Shown: piece after piece, positions 1-11,358 of the stretch | Layout of the letters: the number at the start of each line of letters is the position of its first letter | Position numbering within the stretch: the stretch's first letter is position 1 | Source of the DNA: Paraglomus occultum | Taxonomy: Eukaryota; Glomeromycota; Glomeromycetes; Paraglomerales; Paraglomeraceae | DNA: 22,561 nucleotides | Assembly (NCBI GenBank): GCA_910592205.1 | Contig: CAJVPJ010000528.1 | Span: 1 to 22,561, forward strand | Reading direction: 5' to 3' | Notes under the pieces: model-generated | Database searches by the model: none | Told to the model about the DNA's origin: nothing | What the model saw: the letters and a program-made list of their open reading frames with translations, nothing else | Position numbers and translations under genes: made by a program

Positions 1-843
1 ATAATAACGATAACAGAAAAATAAATTACAAAAAATAAAAAACATAATATGTACAACTGACTTACATTATTACAGCAAAGGATAGCTTTCTTATTACATT
101 TACGGTAACGCATATATGACTCATGCCAAGTCAGCAAACAACACACTTAGTGTGCACACATACAATTACACCTCTATTATTACCGTTAGTTATTACGGTT
201 GATCATAAGGGTGTGCTGATTTACGAATACGGCAATTCAAACATACTAATTAAGTAAGTTACTATCGTTCACAGCGAGAAATAATAGTCTTTAAAGTCAT
301 AGAATCACATCGGTCGTCGATTTCAGTGAATACAATTAGTTTAGGGATAATCTCAACGGTTGGCTAGGGTTCCCGTGCGTCATTAAAGAATTTTCTACAT
401 TCAAATCGTGACACTTGAACATTCAGACTAGACTAAAATTACGTTAAAGCTTGATATTTGATAAGTATATCAATTTAACGGTTATAATGAAACAGTAATT
501 AAAGTATTGTAGTAAATTAACATTCTTTCCCTATTCGCTATAGTAATAGTTAATGCTCACCTACATGTACATTTGCATAAGCACTGCGAGTTTCTACAGT
601 GCAAGAGAAAAGTCAATTAACAGTCGAAAGAATTCTTTTGCGTCTGTCAATTTGTCAATGGGCAATGTAAATTTTGTTATAAAAAGTCAATTTTTGTTCA
701 TTATGTCAGTTGTACATATTATGTTTTTTATTTTTTGTAATTTATTTTTCTGTTATCGTTATTATCATGCAATGTTTAATATACAACTATTGCTATAATA
801 TAATAATGTAATGGTAGACGAATAGTCGATAACAAAAAATCCC

Positions 844-855
844 GTGGCATGCCAC
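844..855. repeat. 12-bp perfect palindrome GTGGCATGCCAC
   Basis: The sequence reads the same on both strands. It sits in otherwise AT-rich spacer. Such a site could bind a dimeric regulator, but no adjacent gene start supports this, so it is recorded only as a structure. Confidence 0.6.
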
Positions 856-1122
856 AGCTTTACCTCAAATTGTTTACACCAGTTTTAAGTAGCCAAATTT
901 GTCTTTTATCTTAACCAGCTTCAGGAACAGATTCTTCACAAACAGTCAAACAGTCATCGAATTAGTCCCACCAAGTATCTCGTTCCAGCAAACCTATCGG
1001 AAAGAGGAGAGGAAAAAGAAGAAAGAAAAAAAAATTAGTTTATACGTAAAAAATGCGATACCCACCTTATACTTACCCCAATTCTTCTTCCCGTCATTTG
1101 AAGTTGTGTAAAAAAAAACATC

Positions 1123-1290
1123 TGAGCGTGCTGCGGGAATCCACTCATCAGCCGGTCACTTTACTGCAAGCGGACACTGGTGAGAGAGGTGAGTAGAGGG
1201 CGTCACCGGTAACTACCTACCACCTATCCAGTCTGCACCCGTCCACCGCTAGAAGCAAAAGAGAGAGCGGCCACCCACCTAGTGACCAGT
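1123..1290. other. G+C-richer block in AT-rich spacer
   Basis: Base composition shifts visibly here to mostly G/C, with AT-rich DNA on either side. Frames are broken by stops within a few dozen codons on both strands and no protein family is recognisable. It might be a decayed exon, a repeat fragment or a regulatory island. Confidence 0.4.
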
Positions 1291-2160
1291 TTAAAAAGCA
1301 ATGGTCTGTTGGTTAACAATTTTTACTTTTTATTTATTATTTTGCCTATTAAAGAAACAAGCAAGAAACTAACGATATAATAAATAGTATAATAATATTG
1401 GCCTGTTTGCATCCAGCTGTAAAAAAAGTTGAATAAGTAAGATCAGTTCCATAGTACTTATTTCACTACACTTTAATTCTTTTAACTAAATTGGCTAGTA
1501 AAGACAATAAACCATATGTTATTCTCTAAGCCGGCCGCAAACTTGTTACAAAACATATAAAACTATCCGCGTATTTCAAATGGGGCAATAGTTGGTAGCG
1601 AGTCAAACAAAGCGAGAGCAAAATAGTTGAGAGACGCAGCTATTCTTGCATAATAAGAGACGCGTTACTTATTACTGGTCATTTATCTATCGACACGTAT
1701 AAGAAAAATGTTTATATATTCGCACACGGCTATAATCGGCGACATGAAAAATAAAATTCTTGAAACGTTACTGAAATTTGTTAATTCTCACATGCAGATA
1801 TATGTACGCATGTACATGGACGCAATCGTTACTAAACATTTTGCACCACTCGCATACTCCCGTCTTGCAATAGACAAATTTTCTCTTAGAGATACCATCG
1901 ACTCCAAAGTTATTTAATTAAATTAATCAAATTTGACAAAAACTCTGTAGCTAATTCAGCTTCAATCGCCTATGTGCCTGCTATGTATGATAATACCTTT
2001 TTATGGCTCAACATATGCCGACTGTAGACTTATGTTTTTTCGATTACCATTAACGATTTGTTGCCAAGAACGCCAGTAATCGATTAGCCTTTTTGATAAA
2101 ATTGCCTATTTCGATTCACTATTGTGAAGCAGCGACTAATCAATGCGATCAATGCCGTAA

Positions 2161-2182
2161 TGTGATGTGATGCGATGTGATG
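2161..2182. repeat. 5-bp tandem repeat (TGTGA-like, about 4 copies)
   Basis: Four consecutive units of TGTGA/TGCGA run through 2161-2180. Immediately upstream, ATCAATGC is repeated about 10 nt apart (near 2140-2156). This is a simple-sequence repeat in spacer with no visible link to a gene. Confidence 0.6.
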
Positions 2183-3364
2183 GAACCATACTGATACCGC
2201 AACAAATGGCTTTATCGCGCGCGGAAGCCAGTCTTGGATTTGATGGTGGGCTAATCATAAGGCTGCAGTTTGATTGAATATGTACTTCCCACATTGAACA
2301 AGTGAAGTATCACCATAATGTTGTGATTATACTCAAAGTCTTTTAGAGATGGCCACCACGTTGACAAATTAGCGTAACAATTCTGACCATGCCATCGCGA
2401 TCGCTGCCAATAAATAAATCTTTCAAGACTTAAAAATGGTTGCCGTCTTTATTCGCTATACTGAATGAAACGAGCTTTGCTAAATTAGTTTGTCGCCGAC
2501 TTTACTGCAAAAATTCTATTTTAAAAAGTCGTAAAAACAAAGACAGAGTTAGATCTAATCCATTTCGGAATACTCATGTGATGATTGCATGGTGTCAAAC
2601 ATCACATGTGCTACTGTTAAGGAAATCACCGAACTTGCAGATATCGATATCGGATTGTCTTACGTTATACCAAATATATTATAAGGAATTCACATTTTTA
2701 ACAGACAGATTGAAGAATGAAAAGGTTATAGCAATGCACAACGATTACAAGTTTCGGGAGCAATGCGATTTTTAGATTGCTTTTAGATTTGACAGCCGCA
2801 TGTGCCACAGGATGTGAAAATAGAAAGTTAAACATGATCTCTTTCGATCGATCATCTTTCCATGCCCGGATGTTTAAACTAACTAGAATATGGTATGTTG
2901 TATAATTAAGCAGAATACTATGAAACATGATTTACATATTACCCCGCTGTGTTACAAGGCTTAAGTTTTAAAGTTTTAAACTCTGTTGGACATGATTGAT
3001 TGATTGGGATACACGTTCGACTTGTGTGGATGGCAAACCGCTTTTCTTTCTTGGGAAAGACATGCACAGTGTAAAATTTTAACTCAGGACATGGTCATGC
3101 GTATGTAGCTCTCTCGCTTTCTCTATAAGTTTATAATACGTGGTATTCACCTTTATTACTATTAACTTAACAACGTATCCATTAACTTCGCCTCCATCTT
3201 GTATTACCTATCGGCAAATTATTATTATTTACACAGACATGGATGGATTATCGTATTAAAAATAATACTTTTCTATTAAGTTCAGTTTACGAGTTTTACA
3301 GCCCTCACTCTAATAACCTCGATTATTACCTCATCCATACGGTTTAACTCTATTATACGTCGTT

Positions 3365-4952
3365 TCAATTAAATTGTAGGGGTGGTACGACTAGTACATT
3401 AATTACGCTACTACTATTGGATTTATGTATGCTTGGTTGAAAAGAACCGCGACCGGTGTTAGATATGCCGCTTTGAATAAAGCTCGGGTTGGGACTTCTA
3501 TTATCGTGGCTCAGTCTCATAATACTTTGCTCACATGAGCCAGGCGCGTCATCGGAAAAGCCTTCGCAAATGACGTACTGAATTGCGTAGCCAGGACCAC
3601 CAAGATTTATAGATATTATAACCACAATAAATGTCCATGATAAAGGGTGCTAATTAAAGATTATATACAATGTTAACAAGTGATAAAAAAAAACCTGATT
3701 GCGTAAAAAACTTATAATATACTTACGCCTCCACCAATGAATCCAGTTATACAAACATAAGCAGGAAGCCTAAAATTACATAATCAGACAAATGTTTAAT
3801 ATCAAAAAGACAGAGACCAGACCAAAACACTGTGGTTAGTTTGCACATACCATTTCACAAAAAATATCAGAATGTAGCCAGTTATTCTTCTTAAAACATT
3901 TCGTTCAATAGCGGCATGTTTAATAGCATGTTCGGTAGATTGAATCAGTTCTTTACCAGTCCTTTTGAGCTTTCTCATGATAGCGAAATAACAAATAGCG
4001 CAAAGCAAAAACGTTCCAAACGTAATGGCAAAGCTAGCGAAGGCTAATTTATGGTTGCTAGTGGTTTCCAAACACCTAAAATATTCACCGGCCGTCAATA
4101 ACGATGCTACTAATTAAACACATAAAGAACACATTCGTACCAGTATTCGGTTGGACCAACGTTTGCCCAATTAATCGAGCACACGCCAAGGGACATGACT
4201 GAGGAACCCGCCCAAAGTTTCCAGTCGTAACGTCCAAAATCGCATGCTTTATGAAGACATACACGAAACTTTAAGGGTGAGAAGGAAATACGAATGTGAG
4301 AATTTTATACGGCAATTTCGAGATAATAATGACAAGTATTATTAAACATGTTATATTTACGTATGTAATTACAGATAATATCACAATCACAGATTGACTT
4401 TGTTGGAAAATAAACGATGTCACTAATCCCACCGCAAGACAGGATTTTCCCGGCAATACTGTTCTTTGGATTACGGTGTATGACTAGGAACGAAAATTGA
4501 GCCATAATTAGTATTTACCAAATGTGATACAAGAAAGTAGATCAAACTGCTTACGATATTTAATACAAAAAGCAGTGACGTGATGATGTCTATAGGAAGA
4601 AGTGGAGAGAAAACGGCGAGTTGTTATTTTTTATTCGTCGAATACTAGTTGAAAATTTGTATAGCGCCTACCAGCTATGGCAAGATATCCAAGCACTTTT
4701 AGAGCATGTGGCAATGGCTTGCTTGAAACTCGCGATTTTCGACAAACACGATACAGAACGTAAGCTGAGCTAAGAAAATTGACACTACACGCTACAAGTC
4801 CGGTGACGGATACGAAGGTTTTCTGGTGTAGGAAATAAATCGATCAACGTTTAGAGGTCAATGATTCTCTGTAAAATCGGTGATTCTGATAAACTTACAT
4901 AATCGTCATCGGAAGGTAATGGTGTAGTGTCTGTGGTTCCGTCGTTTTCCAT
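3365..4952 (-). CDS. Seven-transmembrane G-protein-coupled receptor, cAMP-receptor/Git3-like
   Basis: Eight exons: 4952-4899, 4822-4672, 4589-4555, 4483-4373, 4268-4141, 4075-3851, 3769-3727, 3649-3365. They join in phase into 343 aa. The ATG at 4952 opens a short acidic extracellular tail with no signal peptide. TM1 lies at about 20-43. TM2 (about 59-82) carries LAIADI. TM3 begins at Cys95, and Cys161 in loop 2 (TEYWC) can form the usual disulfide with it. TM4 is about 136-153, TM5 about 170-195, then a basic loop 3, TM6 about 223-246 and TM7 about 252-272. The tail of about 70 residues is Ser/Asn-rich, like targets of receptor phosphorylation. The layout fits the fungal/Dictyostelium cAR-Git3 class, which signals through heterotrimeric G proteins at the plasma membrane. 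The ligand is unknown. The TM2 motif falls across an exon junction (Asp69 is split), which strongly supports the splicing. The subfamily is less certain than the GPCR fold. Confidence 0.85.
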
Positions 4953-5070
4953 TCTTACTGTGACAATCTAAAGAAATTCTACTCTGACTCTTTGTGAACA
5001 GAAACGGATCATGCAAAGATCTCTAAGAATGGCTTGATCAACGGGGGGCTCAGTCTAGTCGAAATGCGAC

Positions 5071-5087
5071 GAGGGAGGGGGGGGGGG
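5071..5087 (+). other. G-rich tract with G11 run, possible G-quadruplex
   Basis: The plus strand has GAGGGA followed by eleven consecutive Gs (5077-5087). The tract lies 119-135 nt upstream of the GPCR start codon. It is on the template strand of that gene, so its transcript or promoter sense strand would be C-rich. It could fold as a G-quadruplex or be an unstable homopolymer. No function is shown. Confidence 0.4.
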
Positions 5088-5180
5088 TGTTATTGTGTAG
5101 AACTTTTCTTTGAGATCCGTTGTATTAACATGTAAAAAGTGTTTATACTGTTCACACCTCCTTTCGTATCAACCCAACCC

Positions 5181-5193
5181 TATAATATATAAA
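5181..5193 (-). promoter_or_regulatory. TATA-like element upstream of the GPCR gene
   Basis: On the minus strand this reads TTTATATATTATA, about 230 nt before the GPCR ATG. The distance allows a long 5' UTR. In DNA this AT-rich, such strings occur by chance, so the assignment is weak. Confidence 0.2.
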
Positions 5194-6483
5194 TGAATCG
5201 AGTTTCACACAAAGACTTTGATCTTCAAATTTTATCTATATCCGGCCTTCGAACTACATATGCCAATAAAATAACAGGCGGTCGAAATGGATCGACGGTT
5301 ATTAATTGCGTTATACGCACACCTTTCCTTAATTAACTCCCATCGCGCGCCAATAATGATGTTAATATAATCATTGAAGTTGAAATAATGTATGTTGTGG
5401 ATACTGAATTACATTAACCGATTTTCAATTCCGGTAACTTATATTGCCCGACTCGATATATATGGTAAATTTAGCGCAAAGATCGATCCGAAACAACCAC
5501 ACCACAATATCGTCTGTATAAATGGCAACGATCTCCTATCACTAACTATGTGCTGCTCCGCATTCATTAAGATTAATATCTCACTGGTGATGTATGCTCT
5601 GCCGTCATATCAACTGCTTATCTAATTACATAGGAACTAAAGAAATAAGAAAAACAGGAGCGGCTTCGGCTAAACTTGTTACTGATGGTTACGCCATTCA
5701 CAAGGAGGAGAGATAAAGGGAAAAAGGAGAGTTTAGGGCCTCCTGTCTGTAAATGTATAAATTTATGATCGATATAGCTATATTACCTAGTATATGACGT
5801 AAATGTTGAATGAAAGTAAAGACTAGAATCTTTTTATAGCAATAGAAAGAGCACCTTTTTCTCAAGAAACCATAATTAGCGAAAACCACCCACCCTTAAA
5901 GGTATAACAAAATTCTTTTGATATCTCGTTTTCCGGGATATGCGGACTTTCCTTTTTACCTATGTATGGTATTCCAAAAAAGGTTGCTTAATTTCTCAAC
6001 CCACTTTTTGTAACATGTCGACTGATATCATGATTGGCCTCGTTGATCTGTTTATGGGAATGCGTGTAGAATTGATTACGAGCATATGGATCTGGAGAAT
6101 CAAACCCATGTCTTATGGTATTAGGCATGTATTGATGTTTACCATATATGAAGATATACACGGTTTCTTGCAACCGGATTAAGCGTCATTGATTGATAAA
6201 GAATTTAAGACCTTTGTTTTTGTCCTTGCCGTTTATGTGTTTGATTAATACCTACGCAAACGCACGTATCCTGTGACTCACTTTTGTTATAAAAACCTTC
6301 GCTAAGACATCAAGCTATCTCTATGCGCGAATACCAATATTCTCTACGCTTAGTGGTGCTTTGTCATATTATTATTATATGTAATATACCAAAATTTACC
6401 TGACGCCGGACATTTCGAGTCTACTTGCTCATCATTAACTAACTGTAACTGTTCCTATGCAGTTGATTTGGCTGACTGTTTAA

Positions 6484-6565
6484 TTTAGTGATCCTCACAC
6501 CCCAACTTCCCCCCAACTTCCCCCCACCCCCTTTTCTTCTTGGTATGGTTTCAGTTTAGTGATCC
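6484..6565. repeat. C-rich direct repeats
   Basis: TTTAGTGATCC occurs at 6484-6494 and again at 6555-6565. Both copies are followed by a CCCCAACT string. Between them the motif CCCAACTTCC repeats with an 11-bp period and runs into a C-rich stretch (about 6499-6531). It looks like local slippage duplication in spacer. Confidence 0.55.
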
Positions 6566-8164
6566 CCAACTCAGACCAATACTGACAATTGTCCCTGACT
6601 ACGTCCCTACTAAGAATATTAACTAAAAGATCCGGTATAGTCACATGCTCGTCATCATGCGCTAATGACCAGTCTCCACTGTGTCAATAAAGCCAAGATC
6701 ATTTGGGGAATTACGTTAAAATATGGGGTCTGCAGGCCCCCTCGCATGTGCATTTTGCATCAGCCATTTGGGGGTGGGGTAAGCGCAGTATTTGCGAGAA
6801 ATTTTTCTATTAATTGTATCGTAAAATGACACAAGGAACACGAGCTTGCCTATTTTTGTTTCTAAATAGATGGGTAATAACAATAATAATAATAGTTTTT
6901 TTTGTTTAAATAAACCCAGCGTTTAGAAATTAAACTTTCTGCAGTGTTCAGCGATAAGCAGAGAGCATTCAATGTAATTAATTTATACCCAAGACTGTTT
7001 TGGCTCAGTACACTACTACAAGTTCAAATCGGCGAACTTGGTTTTTCTGTTTTCTGACCCGGCTTAAGCAGGTTGGATCTGTATTGCAAATTCGAAATGT
7101 CACAGTTTACGAAAAAAAAAAGCAATTCAGGTTTTGGCAAATTAATCATTGTTTCATGTAAACTAACAAACGTAATAGCACAATCAATCTATTGAATAAA
7201 CCCTGGCTGGCATTTTAATTTACGATTTTTGCTTATATCGGTTGATATAGCCTTTCTTGGCTTAGTTGGGAGGGGACATTCCTTTTAAGATATGTATGTC
7301 GGATTAGAACTAATAAATAACTATAAGGCCCTACTGTTATGTATTCAGGGTTGCTTGTTTGTTTATTATTATCTGCAAGAAATCTCTTGTTATAATTAGC
7401 GGTTAAAAGACTAAGATACATTTAGTTTTCATATTAATGCAAGTGAATGCATATTAATATAAAACTGTTCTACGTTTTGCACAGCATTCTGCCAAGACAT
7501 GTTTTTGGCAAGAAGCTGTTCTGAAACCCAACTTGCAAACCTTTCTTTAGTCTCAGCGCATATGTTATCAATCAGAAAACTAATGTCTAAACGTGATGCG
7601 CATGATAACGAGCTTATTTTAAAAATGTTACGCTAAAATCAGTATTTGTATTCTTACATGAACATCAAACTCTTTCATCGTCATTGAAAAGAAAAGGTAC
7701 TTGTTGATTTGATAATCACGCTTTGTATGAAAAATATGACGCCGGAAGAAAAAAGCCATTGTTATTTAAGCGATGAACGAATTTCCGATTCGCTTGAAAT
7801 TTAGTAAACAAATATTATTTTAGAATTCGACAACATAGCTTGCACGCTTACATAACCTATACGCTATTTCACCAACGTTTTGTTTCAAAAATGTTGTCTT
7901 ACGTCCAAGTACCTCTAGTATACAGCTTCCGGATCATACAAAGATGATCGTGATGTGCAATATAAATATTGTGCAACATCAACGTCACTAAATTTTTTTT
8001 CTTAATATTTTATTATTAACATCTAGCAAAATTTGTGTGATTCAGAAATTTAGCAAAAAAAAAAAACCATGGGGTATCCAGCACAATTTCAAGTTACAAC
8101 AGCAATCCCACGCTTTACAAATTTCCGAATCTAATATTTCCATTTCCAAATATCCCAAAGACTA

Positions 8165-8170
8165 TTTATT
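8165..8170 (-). terminator. PolyA signal AATAAA of the HSP70-like gene
   Basis: A minus-strand AATAAA lies 67 nt past the stop codon of the HSP70-like gene, a normal distance for a fungal cleavage and polyadenylation signal. Confidence 0.5.
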
Positions 8171-8236
8171 CTTTATAGCAAAGTAAGATCAGATTGTTCT
8201 TAGATCTTCCTTATATTAATTACTAGGTACGCAAAA

Positions 8237-11200
8237 TTATTCTGGAAATTCAAACGTAGTATGATACATTTCACCTGTTCGTTTGTTAATCGCAACCGCT
8301 CTAATTTCTGATGTTCCAAAACTTAATGAGAATTCAACCGGTCTATTTAATCCAAGACGGACATCGTTCAATAACTGTAAATCAGAATATCGGGAATTAG
8401 GCAAATGAACAAAACAAAGCAAAAACCTATCAAATCAGCCAGCAGCGGGAATCTCTACACTCAGCAATAGTGCACACGGACCACCACTACCATTTTTGAA
8501 AAAGAAAAGAAAAGAAAAAGACACATACCACAGACCATTTCCCGAGTGCATACATGTTCTCATCATCAACATACGTTGCATCATACTCACTTGTATAATA
8601 CAGATTGAACGGCAGCTTCGTTTGATTTGGATTGACCGGACCAAATGTGTCCGTAAATTTGTTAGTAACATCAATTTGTGTGCCACGGCGTGCAAGACAA
8701 CAGAACCGGACTATGCGATTAGACGAAGTGCGACGCGTGATCGGGTCGCCTGGTTTCCATTCGGAAGATATTTCAGTGCCGTAAGTGAATTTTAACATCC
8801 GGTTTTGTACAGTACGGTTTATTCCGTAGTATGGGGATTCTTTGTTTGTCTCAAAGTTCAGGCCTTTTTTAAATGAAAACAGAAAGGTTAGTTGTTAAGC
8901 AGAACGTTAACAAGAATGAAGCGTACTATAAAAATAACGCGTACCGTACATAGCTGCACCACGAACTATTGCAGTTATGGGATGAACAGGGACCGCAATA
9001 ACCCGTCCAGGTTTAGAGTATGCTTCTTTAATACGACTCTGAACATATTTATTTTCACCAAAGCCACCAACCAGAAATACTGCAGATACTTCTTTGGGCG
9101 CACTCTCTAATTGATCGCTGTTACACCAATTGATAGGCAGAAATACTTTCTCACGTAAATAACACGCAATAATACAACAATAGAGAGTTCTCAAAAATGC
9201 AACCTACCCGACCAGTTTAAGGATCCGGTCGATGACACCATCAAACATGGCTTTCACATCTCCAAAACCAATGACGATCACCCAATCGTATTCATCCAAT
9301 TCCGATGTGTATTCCTCCGGAACATATTTTCTCAAAATCGGAAGCGCCTCTTCGATATCTATCTCAAAACTACCCTGTAAAAGTTCATAGAAATCTTCTT
9401 CTTTGCCTGTGAAGCTATACTTTACTGGCCAAAACAATGCTTCGAGGAAATATTTGATCGCGCTAGCATACGTAGCCATAACATTTTCCATTACATCCCA
9501 AGGGATGAAGAGTTTATTGGCGATATATCTGAGAAAAGCGAGGTCAACATAACTGCCGCCGCAGCAGTCACCCTTGGACTCTGTTATTTCTCCCAATCTA
9601 TCGCCCGCGAGAAGCTCGCGCGTTGTTACATCTACAGTACCTCCACCGCAATCTACAACCGTGAATGTATCTGTGTAGCGTGTAACAAGTTTATCGTTGG
9701 CATAGTTTAGAGGGATTCATGGAAGCAACTTGCATGATCGTATATCACCTCGCTTGCGGCGAATCACACATAAAAACACGTAATGCGTACACATTTAGCA
9801 TACTAACCTCCCTCTTTCAGACTGTAGTCTTTACAATATTCCATGCAATATATCGCGGCAGCTTCGGCTAAAAACAACGAAAGCTCACAAGTCAAAAGTA
9901 ATTTCTTTTTTCCCGAATTTCCATTCGCAAAAAACTCGAAAACGTTCAACTCACGCTCAGTAGTAAATTCCAAATTATTCGTGAAAATGTCATCTATTAA
10001 CCCAGCATCAAGACAACATTGTCTCATTGTGTTCTTCGTTGTTGGACCCCCTAAGGTAAAAATTTGAAACAGCATGAAGGAACGAATTCGAGAAATAGGC
10101 CCAGAGCGAGAAAAGAGAAAAGGAGAAAGAAAACGACTTACATTCTGCTGGGACCGAAAGGATTAGTCTAACTTGTGAGTAATATTCTAGTCCTGTTCAA
10201 TAGGTGGGTTTATTAGTATGCCCAGAACGTTTGTAGAAATTTGGCAAGATAAAAAGTCTTTCTTACCAGGCCATCGGGAGTCTATTTTGCTCATAATTTC
10301 CTACGAAAGTAAATTATTGGTTTCCATGAATAACAAAAGATAAGATTAATTTTATAAACGAATGTTAAACAAAACCGACCCCTTTGTAAGCTATGGTTTC
10401 TAGTTTGCGTGTTTGCGCGTGTCATCTTGCTACACCAAATATTTCAATAATCGTTTCGTATATATATTTTTTTTGCCCATATGCTAAACCCAAGACCACA
10501 ATCTCACACTAATCGACACTCTTTATCCGTTACTTAATAAAGACCCGGCAAGACCTTTCCATTCCGAATCATCTTCGCTCACCTTTTTCAAATGTCTTAA
10601 ATAATCTGTAATCGCTTGCTCATATTTCAAGCCATCCGGCAATCTTCTTCTATTGCCCTCACCGTCTTCTGACAAGTACAATTTGAATAGTTCTACCATG
10701 CGCAAATGTTTATCATCGTTTCTTTTTCCGCGACCAGGACCACGGTTTATGGTTTGAAAGCCCCATTTGACAGCATTCATATCGGCATCGTACTGTAAAA
10801 TCGTCGGTGTCTTGAAAAACGGTTCGCGCACGCCTATACGCGGCCTTTGAAGGAAAAGTGACGAGAGTTAAGAACGGTAATTGTTTAATATGCAAGAGAA
10901 AATTCGATTCACCATACCAGTCTTGATTTACTTCAATGTCTTCAAATTTTCTGTCCTTGTGGACAAGTGCAAATCCTTAATAGTAAAGCAGGGGGGGGGG
11001 GGGGGGGGAGGATATTTAGAACGACCGTTATCAAGAATAAGAATCCGAATACATGTAGTAGCGTGAGAAAATACCGGAAAAAGTCGTCCCAAAGTCTGTA
11101 ATTGTCAAGAGGGAGAAAAAGAGAGGTAGAAACGGGGTTGCTTTAGTATATGCTGCTTATTGCCAACGACCAATGTTTCTTGTCTGACGACTGCATGAGA

Positions 11201-11262
11201 CGCATTGTACTGAACCTCTTTCGATACATACCAATGGCTAAAGTCACGCGTATGTCAGTCAT
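8237..11262 (-). CDS. HSP70-like (HSPA12-type) actin-fold ATPase
   Basis: Twelve exons: 11262-11232, 11095-11075, 10975-10918, 10844-10583, 10300-10267, 10171-10142, 10050-9955, 9867-9808, 9670-9208, 9117-8945, 8863-8529, 8374-8237. They join in phase into 566 aa. ATG 11262 gives MTDIRVTLAI, then phosphate-1 motif DFGTTFSG (11-18), spread over three exons. Further landmarks are FKTPTILQYD, LILSVPAE, FTTEPEAAAIYCM, phosphate-2 motif DCGGGTVD (204-211), adenosine motif FLVGGFGENK (366-375), PVHPITAIVRGAAMYG, and VRLGLNRPVEFSLSFG near the C terminus. These match the divergent cytosolic HSP70 group near HSPA12A/B that is expanded in Glomeromycotina. Nucleotide-binding motifs are intact, so ATPase activity is likely. 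A canonical long HSP70 peptide-binding and lid domain is not evident, so classical chaperoning is unproven. The partner is unknown. Intron 7 (9868-9954) is stop-free in frame, and intron 2 holds a C18 run on the sense strand. Confidence 0.93.
9868..9954 (-). other. 87-nt stop-free in-frame intron (intron 7 of the HSP70-like gene)
   Basis: The donor is GTGAGT and the acceptor TTTTTAG. Removing it restores the family motif FTTEPEAAAIYCM. Retaining it adds exactly 29 codons with no stop. The precise family match after splicing makes it an intron rather than coding insertion, but retention would still give a full-length protein. Confidence 0.8.
10991..11008 (+). repeat. G18 homopolymer inside an HSP70-like gene intron
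   Basis: Eighteen consecutive Gs on the plus strand lie in intron 2 (10976-11074). In the sense transcript they form a C18 run ending about 15 nt before the acceptor of exon 3, where a polypyrimidine tract would be. The length may vary between nuclei or be a sequencing estimate. Confidence 0.8.
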
Positions 11263-11358
11263 TTCTAAAAGTTCAGAAGCGAGGAAAAATGTTTGTTTCT
11301 ATTACAGCTATACAAGTCGAACAAGAAGGGTTTTGCCAAAGGGGATAATAAAGACGGG

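Larger units (their letters stand above)
1..3364. other. Left intergenic region, no supported gene
   Basis: This 3.4 kb AT-rich stretch lies downstream of the GPCR gene. Open frames at 553-798, 1708-1917 and 2440-2775 are short, match no family I recognise, and could not be extended across plausible splice sites. It holds a 12-bp palindrome (844-855), a block visibly richer in G+C (about 1123-1290), and a 5-bp tandem repeat near 2161-2182. An AATAAA on the minus strand at 3152-3157 is about 210 nt past the GPCR stop and could be its polyA signal, though that is far. An unrecognised lineage-specific gene or decayed transposon cannot be excluded. Confidence 0.5.
4953..8236. other. Intergenic region between the GPCR and HSP70-like genes
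   Basis: This 3.3 kb holds the GPCR promoter side at its left end and the 3' flank of the HSP70-like gene at its right end. Visible elements are a G-rich tract at 5071-5087, a TATA-like string at 5181-5193, C-rich repeats at 6484-6565, G-rich clusters near 6721-6783, and a 7-bp-stem inverted repeat near 7020-7041. Open frames such as 5392-5625 and 5940-6182 are short and unrecognised. I see no supported gene. Confidence 0.5.

Noticed and set aside
2440-2775. 111-aa plus-strand open frame
   Set aside because: It needs a non-ATG start (TTG), matches no family, and neighbouring sequence gives no joining exon.
7020-7041. CAAGTTC/GAACTTG stem with a GTTCAAATC string, possible tRNA T-arm
   Set aside because: The flanks do not form acceptor, D or anticodon arms, so it is only an inverted repeat.
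7431-7460. Imperfect inverted repeat ATATTAATGC/GCATATTAATAT
   Set aside because: The arms are almost pure A/T and differ by a 2-nt insertion, as expected by chance in this DNA.
8435-8695. Open frames over the intron and exon 11 of the HSP70-like gene, including a possible extra exon around 8440-8465
   Set aside because: An exon there would hit a stop after a few codons. Joining 8529 directly to 8374 gives the exact family spacing before DVRLGLNRP, so this segment is intron.
10523-10582. Coding extension of HSP70-like exon 4 past KK to a stop at 10523
   Set aside because: A GTGAGC donor right after RHLKK and the next exon EIMSKIDSRWP restore the family order, whereas the extension ends the protein early.
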